64,000 bases of DNA from Pseudomonas sp. Irchel s3f7 (GTDB lineage: Bacteria; Pseudomonadota; Gammaproteobacteria; Pseudomonadales; Pseudomonadaceae): NCBI RefSeq assembly GCF_900187615.1, contig NZ_FYDO01000006.1, positions 1 to 64,000 of the forward strand, given 5' to 3'. A program made the position numbers and the translations under genes. Under the pieces are notes generated by a model, which saw nothing but the letters and a program-made list of their open reading frames with translations, made no database searches and had not been told where the DNA came from. Below are positions 45,805 to 58,300 of this stretch, piece by piece (position 1 is the stretch's first letter; the number at the start of each line of letters is the position of its first letter).

Positions 45805-48243
45805 TCAAGCCGGTTTGGCTTCGACCAAGGCTTCCAGTGCGGCGTCTTTCTCGGCTTCCTTCAGGTCTTCTTCGCTGATCATTTCCGCGATAACCCGCAG
45901 GCGCTCAACCACTCGCGCGTTCACGCTGCCTTCAGGAAACTCGCCGTTCTCGTCCGGCGTGCCGGCCGGCTCGCCGACCAACAGGCTGAGGGCTTCGTCG
46001 GCCTGACGCACGGCGTAGACATGGAACTGCCCCGCACGCACTGCCGCCAGCACTTTCTCGTCGAGCATCAGCGTTGCGACGTTGGCCTGAGGGATGATCG
46101 CCCCTTGCTCACCGGTCAGCCCGCGGGCCTCACAGAGGCGGAAGAACCCTTCGATCTTCTCGTTCACGCCGCCCACTGCCTGCACTTCACCGAACTGGTT
46201 GATCGAACCGGTGATGGCAAAGCACTGCTTGAGCGGGGTTTTCGACAGCGCTGAAATCAGTGTGCATGCCTCACCGAGGGACGCACTGTCGCCATCGACA
46301 TAACCGTAGGACTGCTCCAGCGCGATGCTCGCGGATATCGCCAGCGGGAATTCCTGGGCGTAACGGCTGCCCAGATATCCGGTGAGGATCATCACGCCTT
46401 TGGAGTGGATCGGCTGACCGAGGTTGACTTCACGCTCGATGTCGACGATGCCGCTGCCGCCCGGATAAACCGTGGCGGAAATCCGCGCCGGTACACCGAA
46501 GGCCGAGTCGCCGACTTCCAGTACCGTCAAACCGTTGCACTTGCCGACCGCCGCGCCATCGGTGTCGATCAGGATGATACCGGCGAGCATGTCATCGAGA
46601 ATCCGCGCAGACACGCGTCCGGTGCGGGTGGCCTTGGCCTTGAGCGCACGTTCGATGTGCCCGGCGTCGGTCATTTCATCCCCGGCCAGGTGACGGATGA
46701 AATCCGCCTCGCTGACCAGCTGAAACAGGTCGCCGATACGCGCCGACAAACGTCCTTGATGTTCCGCCAGACGCGCGCTGTACGTCGCCAGACGCGCCAC
46801 GGCATCGGCAGTCAGCGGCGCCATGCCTTCTTCGGACGTTCGGGTTTTGAGCAGCTGGGCGAACTGCTCCAGGCTCTCGTCGACCATCGGGATGTCTTCG
46901 TCGAAATCCACCAGGACGCGGAACATCTCCTGGAAGTCCGGATCGAGGTCTTGCAGCGTGTAATAGAGCTGGCGGGCACCGATGATGACGACCTTGACCT
47001 GCAACGGAATGTGCTGCGGCGTGAGGGTCACGGTGGCCAGACGACCCAGTTCGCCCAGTGGCGATTCCATTTTCAGTTTGCGCGATTGCAGGGCACGTTT
47101 CAGCGCGTCCCATACGAATGGCTCGCTGAGCATTTTTTCCGCTTCAAGAATCAGGAACCCGCCGTTGGCCCGGTGCAGCGCACCCGGCCGCAGCTGGCGG
47201 TAGGTGGTGTACATCGCGCCCTGGTCAGTGCTGTATTCGATGCGGCCGAACAGGTTTTCGTAGGTTGGGTGCGGTTCGAAAACCACCGGCGCACCACCAC
47301 TGGACGAGTGACCGACCACCAGGCTCGGTGCGTATTGCTCTTCCAGCATTTTGCGTGCAACAGCGTCGGTTTTGCTGTCGTCCACCAGTTGCTCGACCAC
47401 GGTCTTGAGCAAGTACACCTGCATCGCTTGCAGGTAGCCGCACACGGCTGCGTTCTCGGCATACTTCTCGGACAACGGCGACAACAACGGCTGCAAGGCC
47501 AGGGTGATGGTTTCTTCGTTGAGGTGACGCAATTGATTGCTCGACTCGCGCTTCCACTGCGGCAGGCTGGCGAGCTCTTCATTCAAGCGCTCTTCCAGCG
47601 TCGAAATATCGTCGTGGAAGCGCTCGCGAAGGGCTTCCGGCAATTGGGCGAATTCCGCCTCGTCCAGTGCCTTGCCGTCGCTCATCGGCGTGAATGCGAT
47701 GTTGCTGGCGTCGCGGTAGAGCGCGACGTCCTTTTCCAGGGCCAGGCGTTCGATCACGTCCAGTGCTTTGTCGTAGCGCTGGTTGAAAGCGCGGTCGATG
47801 GCGCTTTTCTTCTGTTGATAGGACGGGTGCTCGAACACCGCCGGAAACGTCGCCAGCAGGTTGTCGATCAACCCGTTGATGTCGCCGATGAAAGCACCGG
47901 CGGTGCCCGACGGCAACTCCAGGGCGCGCGGCTCACGCGGTTCATCGAAGTTATTGACGTAGACCCAGTCTGCTGGGGTCTGCAGACGTTTGCCTTCAGC
48001 TTTCAGGTAGCGTTTGACGAACGAGAACCTGCCGGTGCCGGGCTCGCCCATGACGAACACGTTGTAACCGGGGCGTGGCATGGCCACACCGAACTGCAAG
48101 GCTTCGACCGCACGTTCCTGGCCAAGCACACCGCGAAAGGGCTCCAGATCATTGGTGGTAGAGAAGCTGAACTGTTCAGCGGAAAACGGACGGGTCAGCG
48201 CTTCGGGCGCTAGACGCAAGCTGGCAGCAACAGGATCAGGCAT
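45805..48243 (-). CDS. Lon-family ATP-dependent protease (LonB/YcbZ-like)
   Basis: An 812-residue protease of the Lon-related AAA family found beside this locus in pseudomonads (PA4576-like). An AAA region with GEPGTGRFSFVKRYL (P-loop-like, the usual Lys replaced by Arg) and ANGGFLILEAEKML is followed by the Lon protease domain. The catalytic dyad is Ser653 in DGDSAS and Lys696 in GGVNEK. In classical Lon the first motif is DGPSAG, so this is the divergent branch. Single gene; its 5' side is divergent from the DUF3015 gene. Confidence 0.9.
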   Translation of the reverse strand: MPDPVAASLRLAPEALTRPFSAEQFSFSTTNDLEPFRGVLGQERAVEALQFGVAMPRPGYNVFVMGEPGTGRFSFVKRYLKAEGKRLQTPADWVYVNNFDEPREPRALELPSGTAGAFIGDINGLIDNLLATFPAVFEHPSYQQKKSAIDRAFNQRYDKALDVIERLALEKDVALYRDASNIAFTPMSDGKALDEAEFAQLPEALRERFHDDISTLEERLNEELASLPQWKRESSNQLRHLNEETITLALQPLLSPLSEKYAENAAVCGYLQAMQVYLLKTVVEQLVDDSKTDAVARKMLEEQYAPSLVVGHSSSGGAPVVFEPHPTYENLFGRIEYSTDQGAMYTTYRQLRPGALHRANGGFLILEAEKMLSEPFVWDALKRALQSRKLKMESPLGELGRLATVTLTPQHIPLQVKVVIIGARQLYYTLQDLDPDFQEMFRVLVDFDEDIPMVDESLEQFAQLLKTRTSEEGMAPLTADAVARLATYSARLAEHQGRLSARIGDLFQLVSEADFIRHLAGDEMTDAGHIERALKAKATRTGRVSARILDDMLAGIILIDTDGAAVGKCNGLTVLEVGDSAFGVPARISATVYPGGSGIVDIEREVNLGQPIHSKGVMILTGYLGSRYAQEFPLAISASIALEQSYGYVDGDSASLGEACTLISALSKTPLKQCFAITGSINQFGEVQAVGGVNEKIEGFFRLCEARGLTGEQGAIIPQANVATLMLDEKVLAAVRAGQFHVYAVRQADEALSLLVGEPAGTPDENGEFPEGSVNARVVERLRVIAEMISEEDLKEAEKDAALEALVEAKPA

Positions 48244-48392
48244 CGGGCTTCCTTAACAATCAGGCGGGGCAGATGGCAGCATTCTGGCGCTGCCCGCACC
48301 CGACTGGCAAGAAGCGCCGCAGGCCAGAGCAAAGACAAGCCGATATCCCCAGGCAGAGCGGGCGAAAATCACAGTTTCCAACGAATGTTATG

Positions 48393-48416
48393 CAAAAAAT
48401 CACGGAACCTCGTGAT
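48393..48416 (-). terminator. Hairpin with T-run upstream of the Lon-type gene
   Basis: Read on the minus strand, ATCACG-AGGTTC-CGTGAT followed by TTTTT: an intrinsic-terminator shape lying 150 bp before the Lon-type protease start, where no upstream minus-strand gene is seen. It could be an attenuator in that gene's leader or the end of a small RNA starting within 48417-48519. Confidence 0.55.
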
Positions 48417-48519
48417 CGTGCCTAAACTCCAAGCTGCGCGGCTGGACTAATGACCGGCCCACTGGCACCAGTACGGGCCAGACTTTGTCCATTGGTATGC
48501 ACATAAAGAGAACAAAGCT

Positions 48520-49008
48520 ATGAAACGGATTCTTCTCGGTACTCTTTTCACCGCTGTATCCATCAACGCTATGGCACAAGCACCAGGCGGCCCGGATTGC
48601 GGTTGGGGCAACATGCTGTTCGAAGGTCAGCGTGGTACTCCGGCTCACTTCCTGGCATCCACCACCAACGGCACTTCCGGCAACGCAACCTTCGGTATGA
48701 CGTCCGGTACCAACGGTTGTGCAACCAACTCGTCGCTGACTTATGGCGGCAAATCCTGGTTTGCCATGAATGGCATGATGAACGAGCTGTCCGAAGACAT
48801 GGCCAAAGGCCAAGGCGAAGCGCTGACCACTTACGCCGTGGTACTGGGCGTGGCGCCGGAAGACCGTGCGCATTTCGCCGCGGTGACTCACGAGCACTTC
48901 CAGCAGATCTTCAGCAAGGCTGATGTGACGGCGGAAGATGTGCATACCAACACACTGGCCGTTCTGAAGAACGACCCTCGACTGGCCAAGTACGCCACCC
49001 AGGCTTAA
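48520..49008 (+). CDS. DUF3015 exported protein
   Basis: A 162-residue protein: signal peptide MKRILLGTLFTAVSINAMAQ, then the DUF3015 domain (GPDCGWGNMLFEGQRGTPAHFLASTTNGTSGNATFGMTSGTNGC in outline), with two cysteines that may pair. Function unknown; probably periplasmic. AAGAGAAC lies upstream of the ATG, and a strong terminator follows. Confidence 0.88.
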   Translation: MKRILLGTLFTAVSINAMAQAPGGPDCGWGNMLFEGQRGTPAHFLASTTNGTSGNATFGMTSGTNGCATNSSLTYGGKSWFAMNGMMNELSEDMAKGQGEALTTYAVVLGVAPEDRAHFAAVTHEHFQQIFSKADVTAEDVHTNTLAVLKNDPRLAKYATQA

Positions 49009-49019
49009 GCTCGATCCGC

Positions 49020-49052
49020 CCCGCTTCTTTCGGGAAGCGGGTTTTGTTTTTT
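49020..49052 (+). terminator. Terminator of the DUF3015 gene
   Basis: Stem CCCGCTTC/GAAGCGGG with a 6-nt loop and TTTTGTTTTTT, 11 bp after the stop. Confidence 0.9.
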
Positions 49053-49084
49053 GGACGTGATCCCCTTTGGGTAACGCCGCAGTC

Positions 49085-49185
49085 TGTAGGAGCTGGCTTG
49101 CCAGCGATGTTTTCAAAGGCGCTGTGTTTATTCAGACGACACGCGTTATCGTTAACGACCATCGCTGGCAAGCCAGCGCCTACAA
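49085..49185. repeat. REPIN sharing a spacer string with 887-981
   Basis: TGTAGGAGCTGGCTTGCCAGCGATG with the inverted partner CATCGCTGGCAAGCCAGCGCC. The spacer (49140-49161) contains the same 22 bases as 938-959, including the palindromic ACGCGTTATCGTTAACG-like core. Confidence 0.87.
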
Positions 49186-49242
49186 GACCAACGTCTCCCA
49201 CCGCGCCGGGTCTTTGTTTCTTTTCGACTTAAGTTGCCATTT

Positions 49243-51096
49243 ATGCTCAAACGCCTTGCCTGGCTGGCGCTGTGTGTCTGCGCCCCGCTGTCCGCCGCGC
49301 CTCAGATCGACCCTCAACGTTTGCAGCAACTGGCCAACGACCCCTTCTGGATATCCCTGGGCCATTACGAAACCGCCAAGCTCGGTGGCTGGCGCAGTTA
49401 TGTCAGCGACCCGAAATTTTTCCTCGCTGCCGATGGCAATGAGCATCCCGACCATGAACTGGCCGCCACGGTGCAGGCGCTCTACGCCCCCGTCAGCAAG
49501 GGCGAACAGCATGCGCAATGCGTTTACCCGGCCCGCACCCGCTGGCTGAAAACGCAACTCAATCTGACCGACTTGCCGGCGCCGGACTGCGCCGAGTTCA
49601 AGCAGTGGTTCAAGGACGTCTCGCCCCACAGCGCGGTGATGATCTTCCCGGCGGCCTATTTGAACAGTCCATCCTCGATGTTCGGTCACACCCTGCTGCG
49701 CATCGACCAGGCCGATGTGCAAAGCGACAAGACCTCACTGCTCAGTTACGCGATCAACTTCGGCGCTTACATCGAAGGCTCGGACAACAGCATTCTTTAC
49801 GCGTGGAAAGGCTTGATGGGCGGCTATCCCGGTTTGTTCGCGCTGGTGCCCTATCAGGAAAAACTCTCGGAATACCGCAGCCTCGAAAACCGCGACCTGT
49901 GGGAATACCGACTGAACCTGACCCAGCAAGAAACCGCGCGCATGGTCGAGCACGTCTGGGAACTCAAGCAGATCAAATTCGACTACTTCTTCTTCGACGA
50001 AAACTGCTCCTATCGCCTGCTCGAACTGCTGCAAGTGGCACGCCCGGGCCTGCGCCTGACGGAACAATTCCCGATCACGGCGATTCCCACCGACACCGTC
50101 AAAGCGGTGAAAGACGCCGGGCTGGTGGAATCCATCGAGTATCGTCCGTCGCGGGAGCGTGAACTGCTCAGCCGTGCCGAGCCGTTGTCTGATGAAGAGC
50201 AACAGTGGGTGCTGAAAGTCAGCGCTGACCAGAAGCAACTGCAAACACCGGAATTCAAAGCGCAGCCCCGCGACCGTCAGGCGCTGATCATCGATGCGTC
50301 TTATCGCCTGGAGCGTTACCGCGCCAACGGTCAGGAACGCGATCCGCAACGCGCCCAGCGCAGTTTCGAATTGCTGCGGGCGATCAACCAGAACCCGGCG
50401 CCGGAGCTGGACATCCCGCAACCCGGCCTGCCCGAAGACGGTCATGAGTCCAGGACCTGGCAACTCGGCGTCGGCACGCGCGGCGACAAAGCCTTCGGGG
50501 AATATGGCCTGCGCATGGCCTACCACGACCTCAATGACAACGCCGAAAGCTTTCCCCTCGGCGCGCAGATCGAAATCCTGCAACTGAAACTGCGCCAATA
50601 CGAAGGCAATGACTGGCAGGTCCAGCAACTGGACCTGGCAACCATCCGCTCGCTGACCCCGCGCAATGAGTTGTTGCAACCGTGGTCCTGGCAAGTCACC
50701 GGCGGCCTGGAGCGGGTGCCGGGCAAACATGATGACGAAAACCTGGTCAGCCACGTCAACGGCGGCGGTGGCGGCACCTGGCAATTGGCCGATGACATGC
50801 TCGGTTTCGCCCTGGGCACCGTGCGCGTGGAGCACAACAATGACTTCGCTGAATTCATTTCCCCGGCGGCGGGTTTCAACACAGGCGTGCTGTGGAAAAA
50901 CCCGCTGGGCAACCTCAGTCTGGAGGCCAAGGGCGACTTCTTCACCAATGGCGAAGTGCGCCGCAGTTTGAGCCTGAATCAGCAGTGGGAGTTGTCCCGT
51001 AACCTCGGGCTACGCTTGAGTGCACAGCGCGAATTCAGCCATTGGGCCACGCCCGAGAACGAAGTGATGCTTGAGCTGAAGTGGTATCACTATTGA
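49243..51096 (+). CDS. DUF4105 (Lnb-like) outer-membrane-associated protein
   Basis: A 617-residue exported protein. Signal peptide MLKRLAWLALCVCAPLSAA, then a DUF4105/Lnb N-terminal periplasmic domain (about 130-300) with the motifs SSMFGHTLLRIDQ, FGAYIEGSDNSILYAWKGLMGGYPG and FDYFFFDENCSYRLLELL. The invariant Asn-Cys resembles a cysteine-peptidase-like (NlpC-type) active site with the earlier His. Residues ~400-617 look like an antiparallel beta-barrel ending in an aromatic (ELKWYHY). A role as an outer-membrane hydrolase is inference. The ATG at 49243 is chosen over a TTG three codons earlier. Confidence 0.82.
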   Translation: MLKRLAWLALCVCAPLSAAPQIDPQRLQQLANDPFWISLGHYETAKLGGWRSYVSDPKFFLAADGNEHPDHELAATVQALYAPVSKGEQHAQCVYPARTRWLKTQLNLTDLPAPDCAEFKQWFKDVSPHSAVMIFPAAYLNSPSSMFGHTLLRIDQADVQSDKTSLLSYAINFGAYIEGSDNSILYAWKGLMGGYPGLFALVPYQEKLSEYRSLENRDLWEYRLNLTQQETARMVEHVWELKQIKFDYFFFDENCSYRLLELLQVARPGLRLTEQFPITAIPTDTVKAVKDAGLVESIEYRPSRERELLSRAEPLSDEEQQWVLKVSADQKQLQTPEFKAQPRDRQALIIDASYRLERYRANGQERDPQRAQRSFELLRAINQNPAPELDIPQPGLPEDGHESRTWQLGVGTRGDKAFGEYGLRMAYHDLNDNAESFPLGAQIEILQLKLRQYEGNDWQVQQLDLATIRSLTPRNELLQPWSWQVTGGLERVPGKHDDENLVSHVNGGGGGTWQLADDMLGFALGTVRVEHNNDFAEFISPAAGFNTGVLWKNPLGNLSLEAKGDFFTNGEVRRSLSLNQQWELSRNLGLRLSAQREFSHWATPENEVMLELKWYHY

Positions 51097-51204
51097 TCGA
51101 CATTGGGCTGCGATCTTTTGCTCTTCACTTCTGGATTTTTAAGCGACATTCAGTGAAACCAAAGGCCTGCGAACATGGCCCAACCTCTATTACGGGAGGA
51201 AACC

Positions 51205-53051
<1,847 letters not shown>

Positions 53052-53298
53052 TTATTGTCGTTGGAGGAGATTTGGCCGGACTGTATCAAAGGATTCACGC
53101 ACAAGAACAGCGCAGAACGTCGCATTTATGAAATTAAATGGTGCGCTGGATATAAATTAACCGGGTTTTTGGATATTTCCGCACCTGAATAGGGAGATCA
53201 GATCCAAGTCATGCACCAACAGTTACACCGTCATCACTGGCAAGACAGCCCCCACAGTTTTGTGGTTGCTCACACCTGCGAGGCATTGCACAAAACCT

Positions 53299-53322
53299 GT
53301 AGGAGCTGGCTTGCCAGCGATG
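53299..53322 (+). repeat. Single REP element
   Basis: TGTAGGAGCTGGCTTGCCAGCG, the same unit as the left arm of the REPIN at 49085, but with no inverted partner within 150 bp. Confidence 0.8.
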
Positions 53323-53351
53323 AATCCAACCCGGTCTCACTGAAAAAACGC

Positions 53352-53380
53352 AAAAAAAAACGAAGCCCGAAGGCTCCGCT
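53352..53380 (-). terminator. Terminator of ettA
   Basis: Read on the minus strand, AGCGGAGCC-TTCG-GGCTTCGTT with two G-T pairs, running into nine T. It lies 21 bp after the ettA stop. Confidence 0.85.
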
Positions 53381-53401
53381 TTCTATGCAACCAACCCGAA
53401 A

Positions 53402-55066
53402 TCAGGCCAGTTTCTTGTGCCGTACACGGTGCGGCTGTGCAGCGGCTTCGCCGAGGCGCTTTTTACGGTCGGCTTCGTACTCGGTGTAGTTGCCTTCGAA
53501 GAACACTGCTTGCGAGTCGTCTTCGTACGCCAGGATGTGCGTCGCGACACGGTCAAGGAACCACCGATCGTGAGAGATCACAATGGCGGCGCCCGGGAAG
53601 TCCAGCAGGGCTTCTTCCAGGGAACGCAGGGTTTCAACGTCGAGGTCGTTGGACGGTTCGTCGAGCAGCAGGACGTTGCCGCCCTCTTTCAGGGTCAGGG
53701 CCAGGTGCAAGCGACCGCGCTCACCACCGGACAGGTCCTTGACGAACTTCTGCTGATCGCCGCCCTTGAAGTTGAAGCGACCGACGTAGGTACGCGACGG
53801 GATCTCGTAGTTGCCGATGCGGATCTGGTCCGAACCGTCGGAGATCTGCTGGAACACGGTCTTGCTGCCGTCCAGGTCTTCGCGGCTCTGGTCCACGCAA
53901 GCCAGCTGCACGGTTTCGCCGACTTCGATGCTGCCCGAATCCGGTTGTTCCTTGCCCATCAGCATGCGGAACAGGGTCGATTTACCGGCACCGTTACCGC
54001 CGATCACGCCAACGATGGCACCTTTAGGCATGGAGAACGACAGGTTGTCGATCAGCACGCGATCGCCGTAGCCCTTGGAGACGTTCTTGAATTCGATGAC
54101 CTTGTCGCCCAGGCGTGGGCCGGCCGGGATGTAGATCTCGTTGGTTTCGCTGCGCTTCTGGAATTCCTGCGATTGCATTTCTTCGAAGCGTTGCAGACGA
54201 GCCTTGGATTTCGACTGGCGGGCCTTGGCGCCTTTGCGCACCCACTCCAGTTCTTCCTTCATGGCCTTTTCGTGAGCCGACTGCTGCTTGGATTCGGCAG
54301 CCAGGCGATCGGACTTGGCTTCGAGCCAACCCGAATAGTTGCCCTCGTAAGGAATGCCCGCGCCGCGGTCGAGTTCCAGAATCCAGCCCGCGACGTTGTC
54401 GAGGAAGTAACGGTCGTGCGTGATCGCGACCACGGTGCCCGGGAAGTCGTGCAGGAAATGCTCAAGCCACGCAACGGAGTCGGCGTCCAGGTGGTTGGTT
54501 GGTTCGTCGAGCAGCAGCATGTCCGGTGCGGACAGCAGCAGGCGGCACAGGGCCACACGACGCTTTTCACCACCGGAGAGGAATTCGACCTTGGCATCCC
54601 AGGCCGGAAGACGCAGCGCGTCGGCGGCGACTTCCAGTTGACGATCGAGGTTGTGACCGTCGCTGGCCTGCAGGATGGCTTCGAGCTTGGCCTGTTCAGC
54701 AGCCAGTTTGTCGAAGTCGGCGTCTTCTTCAGCGTAAGCCGCGTAGACCTCGTCCAGGCGCGCCTGGGCGTTCTTGATCACGCTGACCGCTTCCTCGACC
54801 ACTTCACGCACGGTCTTGGTCGGATCCAGTTGTGGCTCTTGCGGCAGGTAGCCGATGTTCAGCTCCGGCATCGGACGGGCTTCGCCCTCGAACTCGGTGT
54901 CGACGCCAGCCATGATTTTCAGCAGCGTGGATTTACCCGAACCGTTGAGGCCGAGAACGCCGATCTTGGCGCCCGGGAAGAAAGACAGAGAAATGTTTTT
55001 CAGGATTTCCCGCTTCGGCGGAACAACTTTGCCCAGCCGATGCATGGTGAATACGTATTGAGCCAT
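53402..55066 (-). CDS. ettA: Energy-dependent translational throttle protein EttA
   Basis: A 554-residue ABC-F protein that binds the ribosomal E site and gates elongation by ATP/ADP ratio. Two ABC domains: Walker A GLNGSGKST (~42) with LSGGEKRRVAL, and GGNGAGKST (~358) with LSGGERGRLHL; the PtIM linker between them is highly charged (EELEWVRKGAKARQSKSKARLQRFEEM in outline). No membrane domain. Complete, monocistronic, divergent from morA. Confidence 0.95.
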   Translation of the reverse strand: MAQYVFTMHRLGKVVPPKREILKNISLSFFPGAKIGVLGLNGSGKSTLLKIMAGVDTEFEGEARPMPELNIGYLPQEPQLDPTKTVREVVEEAVSVIKNAQARLDEVYAAYAEEDADFDKLAAEQAKLEAILQASDGHNLDRQLEVAADALRLPAWDAKVEFLSGGEKRRVALCRLLLSAPDMLLLDEPTNHLDADSVAWLEHFLHDFPGTVVAITHDRYFLDNVAGWILELDRGAGIPYEGNYSGWLEAKSDRLAAESKQQSAHEKAMKEELEWVRKGAKARQSKSKARLQRFEEMQSQEFQKRSETNEIYIPAGPRLGDKVIEFKNVSKGYGDRVLIDNLSFSMPKGAIVGVIGGNGAGKSTLFRMLMGKEQPDSGSIEVGETVQLACVDQSREDLDGSKTVFQQISDGSDQIRIGNYEIPSRTYVGRFNFKGGDQQKFVKDLSGGERGRLHLALTLKEGGNVLLLDEPSNDLDVETLRSLEEALLDFPGAAIVISHDRWFLDRVATHILAYEDDSQAVFFEGNYTEYEADRKKRLGEAAAQPHRVRHKKLA

Positions 55067-55355
55067 GGAGAACCTTGGGTCAGTGACAGATGAATGATTG
55101 GTGCGCAGGCGGATGCCCGGCCAGACCGTGCGCGTCGCTCGCTTGAGGCTATCAATACGTGCGCGCTGAAAAAGTCTGAGTCTAGGAGCTGGAACGCTCC
55201 CGCGTAACCGGCAAAGCTACCTGATTGACCAGTGGCAGTCCAGCCGACGGACAGGGGCTGGCACTTCGCCACAACTCAAGGCATGCTAACCGCCCTTCGG
55301 GCGTCCGGCTTATAGTGCACGTCGCGCCAGTCCAGCCAAACCGCAGGATGACAGC
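55067..55355. other. Divergent region between ettA and morA
   Basis: No gene was found in these 289 bp. They must hold the promoters of both flanking genes. TTATAGT at 55310-55316 is a weak -10 candidate for morA; nothing else is recognised. Confidence 0.4.
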
Positions 55356-58300
55356 TTGTCCAACGTTCCTTCGTCCCTGACTTCCAGTGCGCCGACCACC
55401 GCGCCCGGCTCCCCTCTGCGCGGGACATTGAAAGGTACCCTGGCAACTCTCGTTTTGCTGCTGCTCGCACTGCTGTTCTGGCAGTTGTTTGATCAACTGC
55501 GCGAAACCCAGAAGAACCAGCGCCAGTACACCATCGATTACACCGCCGATCTGGCCGCTCAAGTCAGCCTGAACATGGCTCTCAACGCCCAGATCGCGCT
55601 CAACCTGCTACCGATCATCGAACAGCCGCAGGACGCCGATGAACTGCAGGCGCTGTTGCGCAAGCTGCAACAGTCCTTGCCGGACTTGCGCAGCCTGGCG
55701 TTGCTCAGCCCCTCGGGCAAGGTCATCAGCGACAGCGCTATCAACAACGATGACACCGACTACCTGGCCGAACTGGTTCGTCGCAGTCATGCCCAGGCGC
55801 ATTATTTCAGCAACGCCAGCGATGGCTCGATGGTGCATTTGCTGCTGCACCAGGCCAGCGGCAGTTCCCGCGGTTACTGGGCCTTGCGCCTGACACCCAC
55901 GTTCTTTTCATCATTGACCAAGCAATCACAAGCCAGTGATCGTCCGCTGTGGCTGGTGGAAAACCGCATCAATCATCAGATCATCAGCCGCGATGAATCG
56001 ATGCCTTCGGTCAACCCGGGCACCCTGACCGAAGACGATGTTGCCAACAGTGTGCTGACCGTTCCCTTGAGCAGCAGCGACTGGCAGTTGCGCGGGTTGT
56101 TCGATCGACAACGCGTGCTTGAAGAACTGCTGCCGGCGTTTATTGGTAAATGCCTGCTGGGCCTGGCGTTTTCCATGCTGCCGTTCATCGCCCTGCTCAA
56201 CATGCGCCGCCGACAACGCCAGTTGCATGAAGGCCGCCGCCGCTATCAGGATATTTTCGAAGGGACTGGCGTCGCCTTGTGCGTACTGGATATGTCCGGG
56301 CTGCAGAACGCTTTCCAAAAGGCACAGCTGCAGAGCAGCGAGCAGTTGCACGAATGGCTGGCCGTGCCGGAGCAGCGCCAGCGATTACTCCAGGAGCTGC
56401 GCATCACCGAGGTCAACCAGGTCGCGCTGCAATTGCTCAATGTCGATTCCTCCGACAAGGCCTGGAAGCTGCTGATCGATGGCAACCCGCTTGACGGCAC
56501 CGCCATCGGCAATCAAGTGCTCGAAGCGGCGCTCAACCAGCAGAAACAGCTTGAACTGGAAATCAAGCTGCAAAATGCCAATGGCCGGGATCAGCACCTG
56601 TGGCTGGTGTTGCGCCTGCCGGAGGATCAGGCCGAGTACAACGCGGTGATCCTGAGCATCAACGACATCACCAGCCGCAAACTCATCGAATTGTCACTGC
56701 TGGAACGTGAAGGATTCTGGTCGGACGTCGTGCGCACTGTCCCGGATCACTTGTATGTGCAAGACGTGATCAGCCAGCGCATGATCTTCAGCAACCACCA
56801 CCTGGGCCAGACGCTGGGTTACAACCGCACCGAATTGCACCAGATGGGCGAGTACTTCTGGGAAATCCTGCTGCACCCCGAAGACGCCGATTACTACCAC
56901 CGCTCACGTCAAGCCCAGCGCCAGGCCGGTTACCGTCAGTTGATGCAATGTCAGTTGCGCTTCCGCCATCAGGATGGTCGGTGGCGACGTTTCGAGATTC
57001 GCGAGCAGGCGCTGGCACGGGACAAGGACAATCAGGTCACGCGGATCATCGGCGTGGCCAAGGACATCACCGACCAGATCGAAGCCAGCGAATCCCTGCG
57101 CGACAGTGAGCAGCGCTACCGGATGCTGGCCGAAAGCATCAGCGACGTGATTTTCTCCACCGACAGCCGGCTGGCACTCAACTACGTCAGCCCATCGGTG
57201 CAAGCGGTGCTGGGCTATGACACCGAGTGGATTTTCCAGAACGGCTGGCAATCGACCATCGCCAACCCGCAGCAGTTGACGGGCATCTACAGCCTGATGG
57301 ACCGGGTCAGCAAAGCGCTGGATTCGGCCGATCAACTTGCCCTGTTGCGCAGCCAGGTGCAAACCCAACTGTTCCTGTTCGACTGCCTGCGGGCCGACGG
57401 GCGCAAGATTCCCATCGAGCTGCGGTTGGTGCTGGTCTGGGACGAACACGGCACGTTCGAAGGCGTGCTCGGCGTCGGTCGCGACATCAGCCAGCAACGC
57501 CGGGCGGAAAAAGACCTGCGCATGGCCGCCACGGTATTCGAGCACTCGACGTCGGCGATTTTGATCACCGACCCCGCCGGTTACATCGTGCAGGCTAACG
57601 AAGCATTCAGTCGTGTCAGCGGCTACGCCGTGGAGCAGGTGCTCGACCAGTTGCCGAACATGCTGACCGTCGACGAAAAGCAGGAAGCCCACCTGCGTTA
57701 CGTGCTCAAGCAACTCAATCAGCACAGCACCTGGGAAGGTGAAGTGTGGCTGCGCCGTCGCAATGGCGAACACTATCCAGCCTGGGTCGGCATCACCGCC
57801 GTCCTGGATGACGAGGGCGACCTGGCCAGTTACGTGTGTTTCTTCAGCGACATCAGCGAGCGCAAGGCCAGCGAGCAGCGCATTCACCGTCTCGCCTATT
57901 ACGACGCCCTGACCCACCTGCCGAACCGTACGTTGTTCCAGGATCGCTTGCACACCGCGTTGCAAGCCGCCGAGCGCCAGAAGTCGTGGGTCGTGCTGAT
58001 GTTCCTCGACCTCGATCGTTTCAAGCCAATCAACGACTCCCTCGGCCACGCCGCGGGTGATCGCATGCTCAAGGACATGGCCACGCGCCTGCTTGGCTGC
58101 GTCGACGATGACGACACCGTGGCGCGTATGGGCGGCGACGAGTTCACCTTGCTCCTGCAACCGCGGGCCAACCGTGAAATCGCCTTGAACCGGGCGATTC
58201 ATGTGGCCGAACAGATTCTCGCCAGCCTCGTGAAACCCTTCGTGCTCGAAGGCCGCGAGTTCTTCGTTACCGCCAGTATCGGCATCGCCCTGAGCCCGCA

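Noticed and set aside
46405..48213. A 602-codon plus-strand frame opposite the Lon-type protease
   Set aside because: Antisense shadow; similar frames occur opposite nearly every long gene here (clpB, morA, lanM, obg).
53417..55093. A 558-codon plus-strand open frame opposite ettA
   Set aside because: Shadow of ettA, which has complete ABC motifs; the antisense product shows no family features.
55182..55562. A 126-codon minus-strand frame between ettA and morA
   Set aside because: It overlaps the 5' end of morA, has no convincing ribosome site and is of low complexity.
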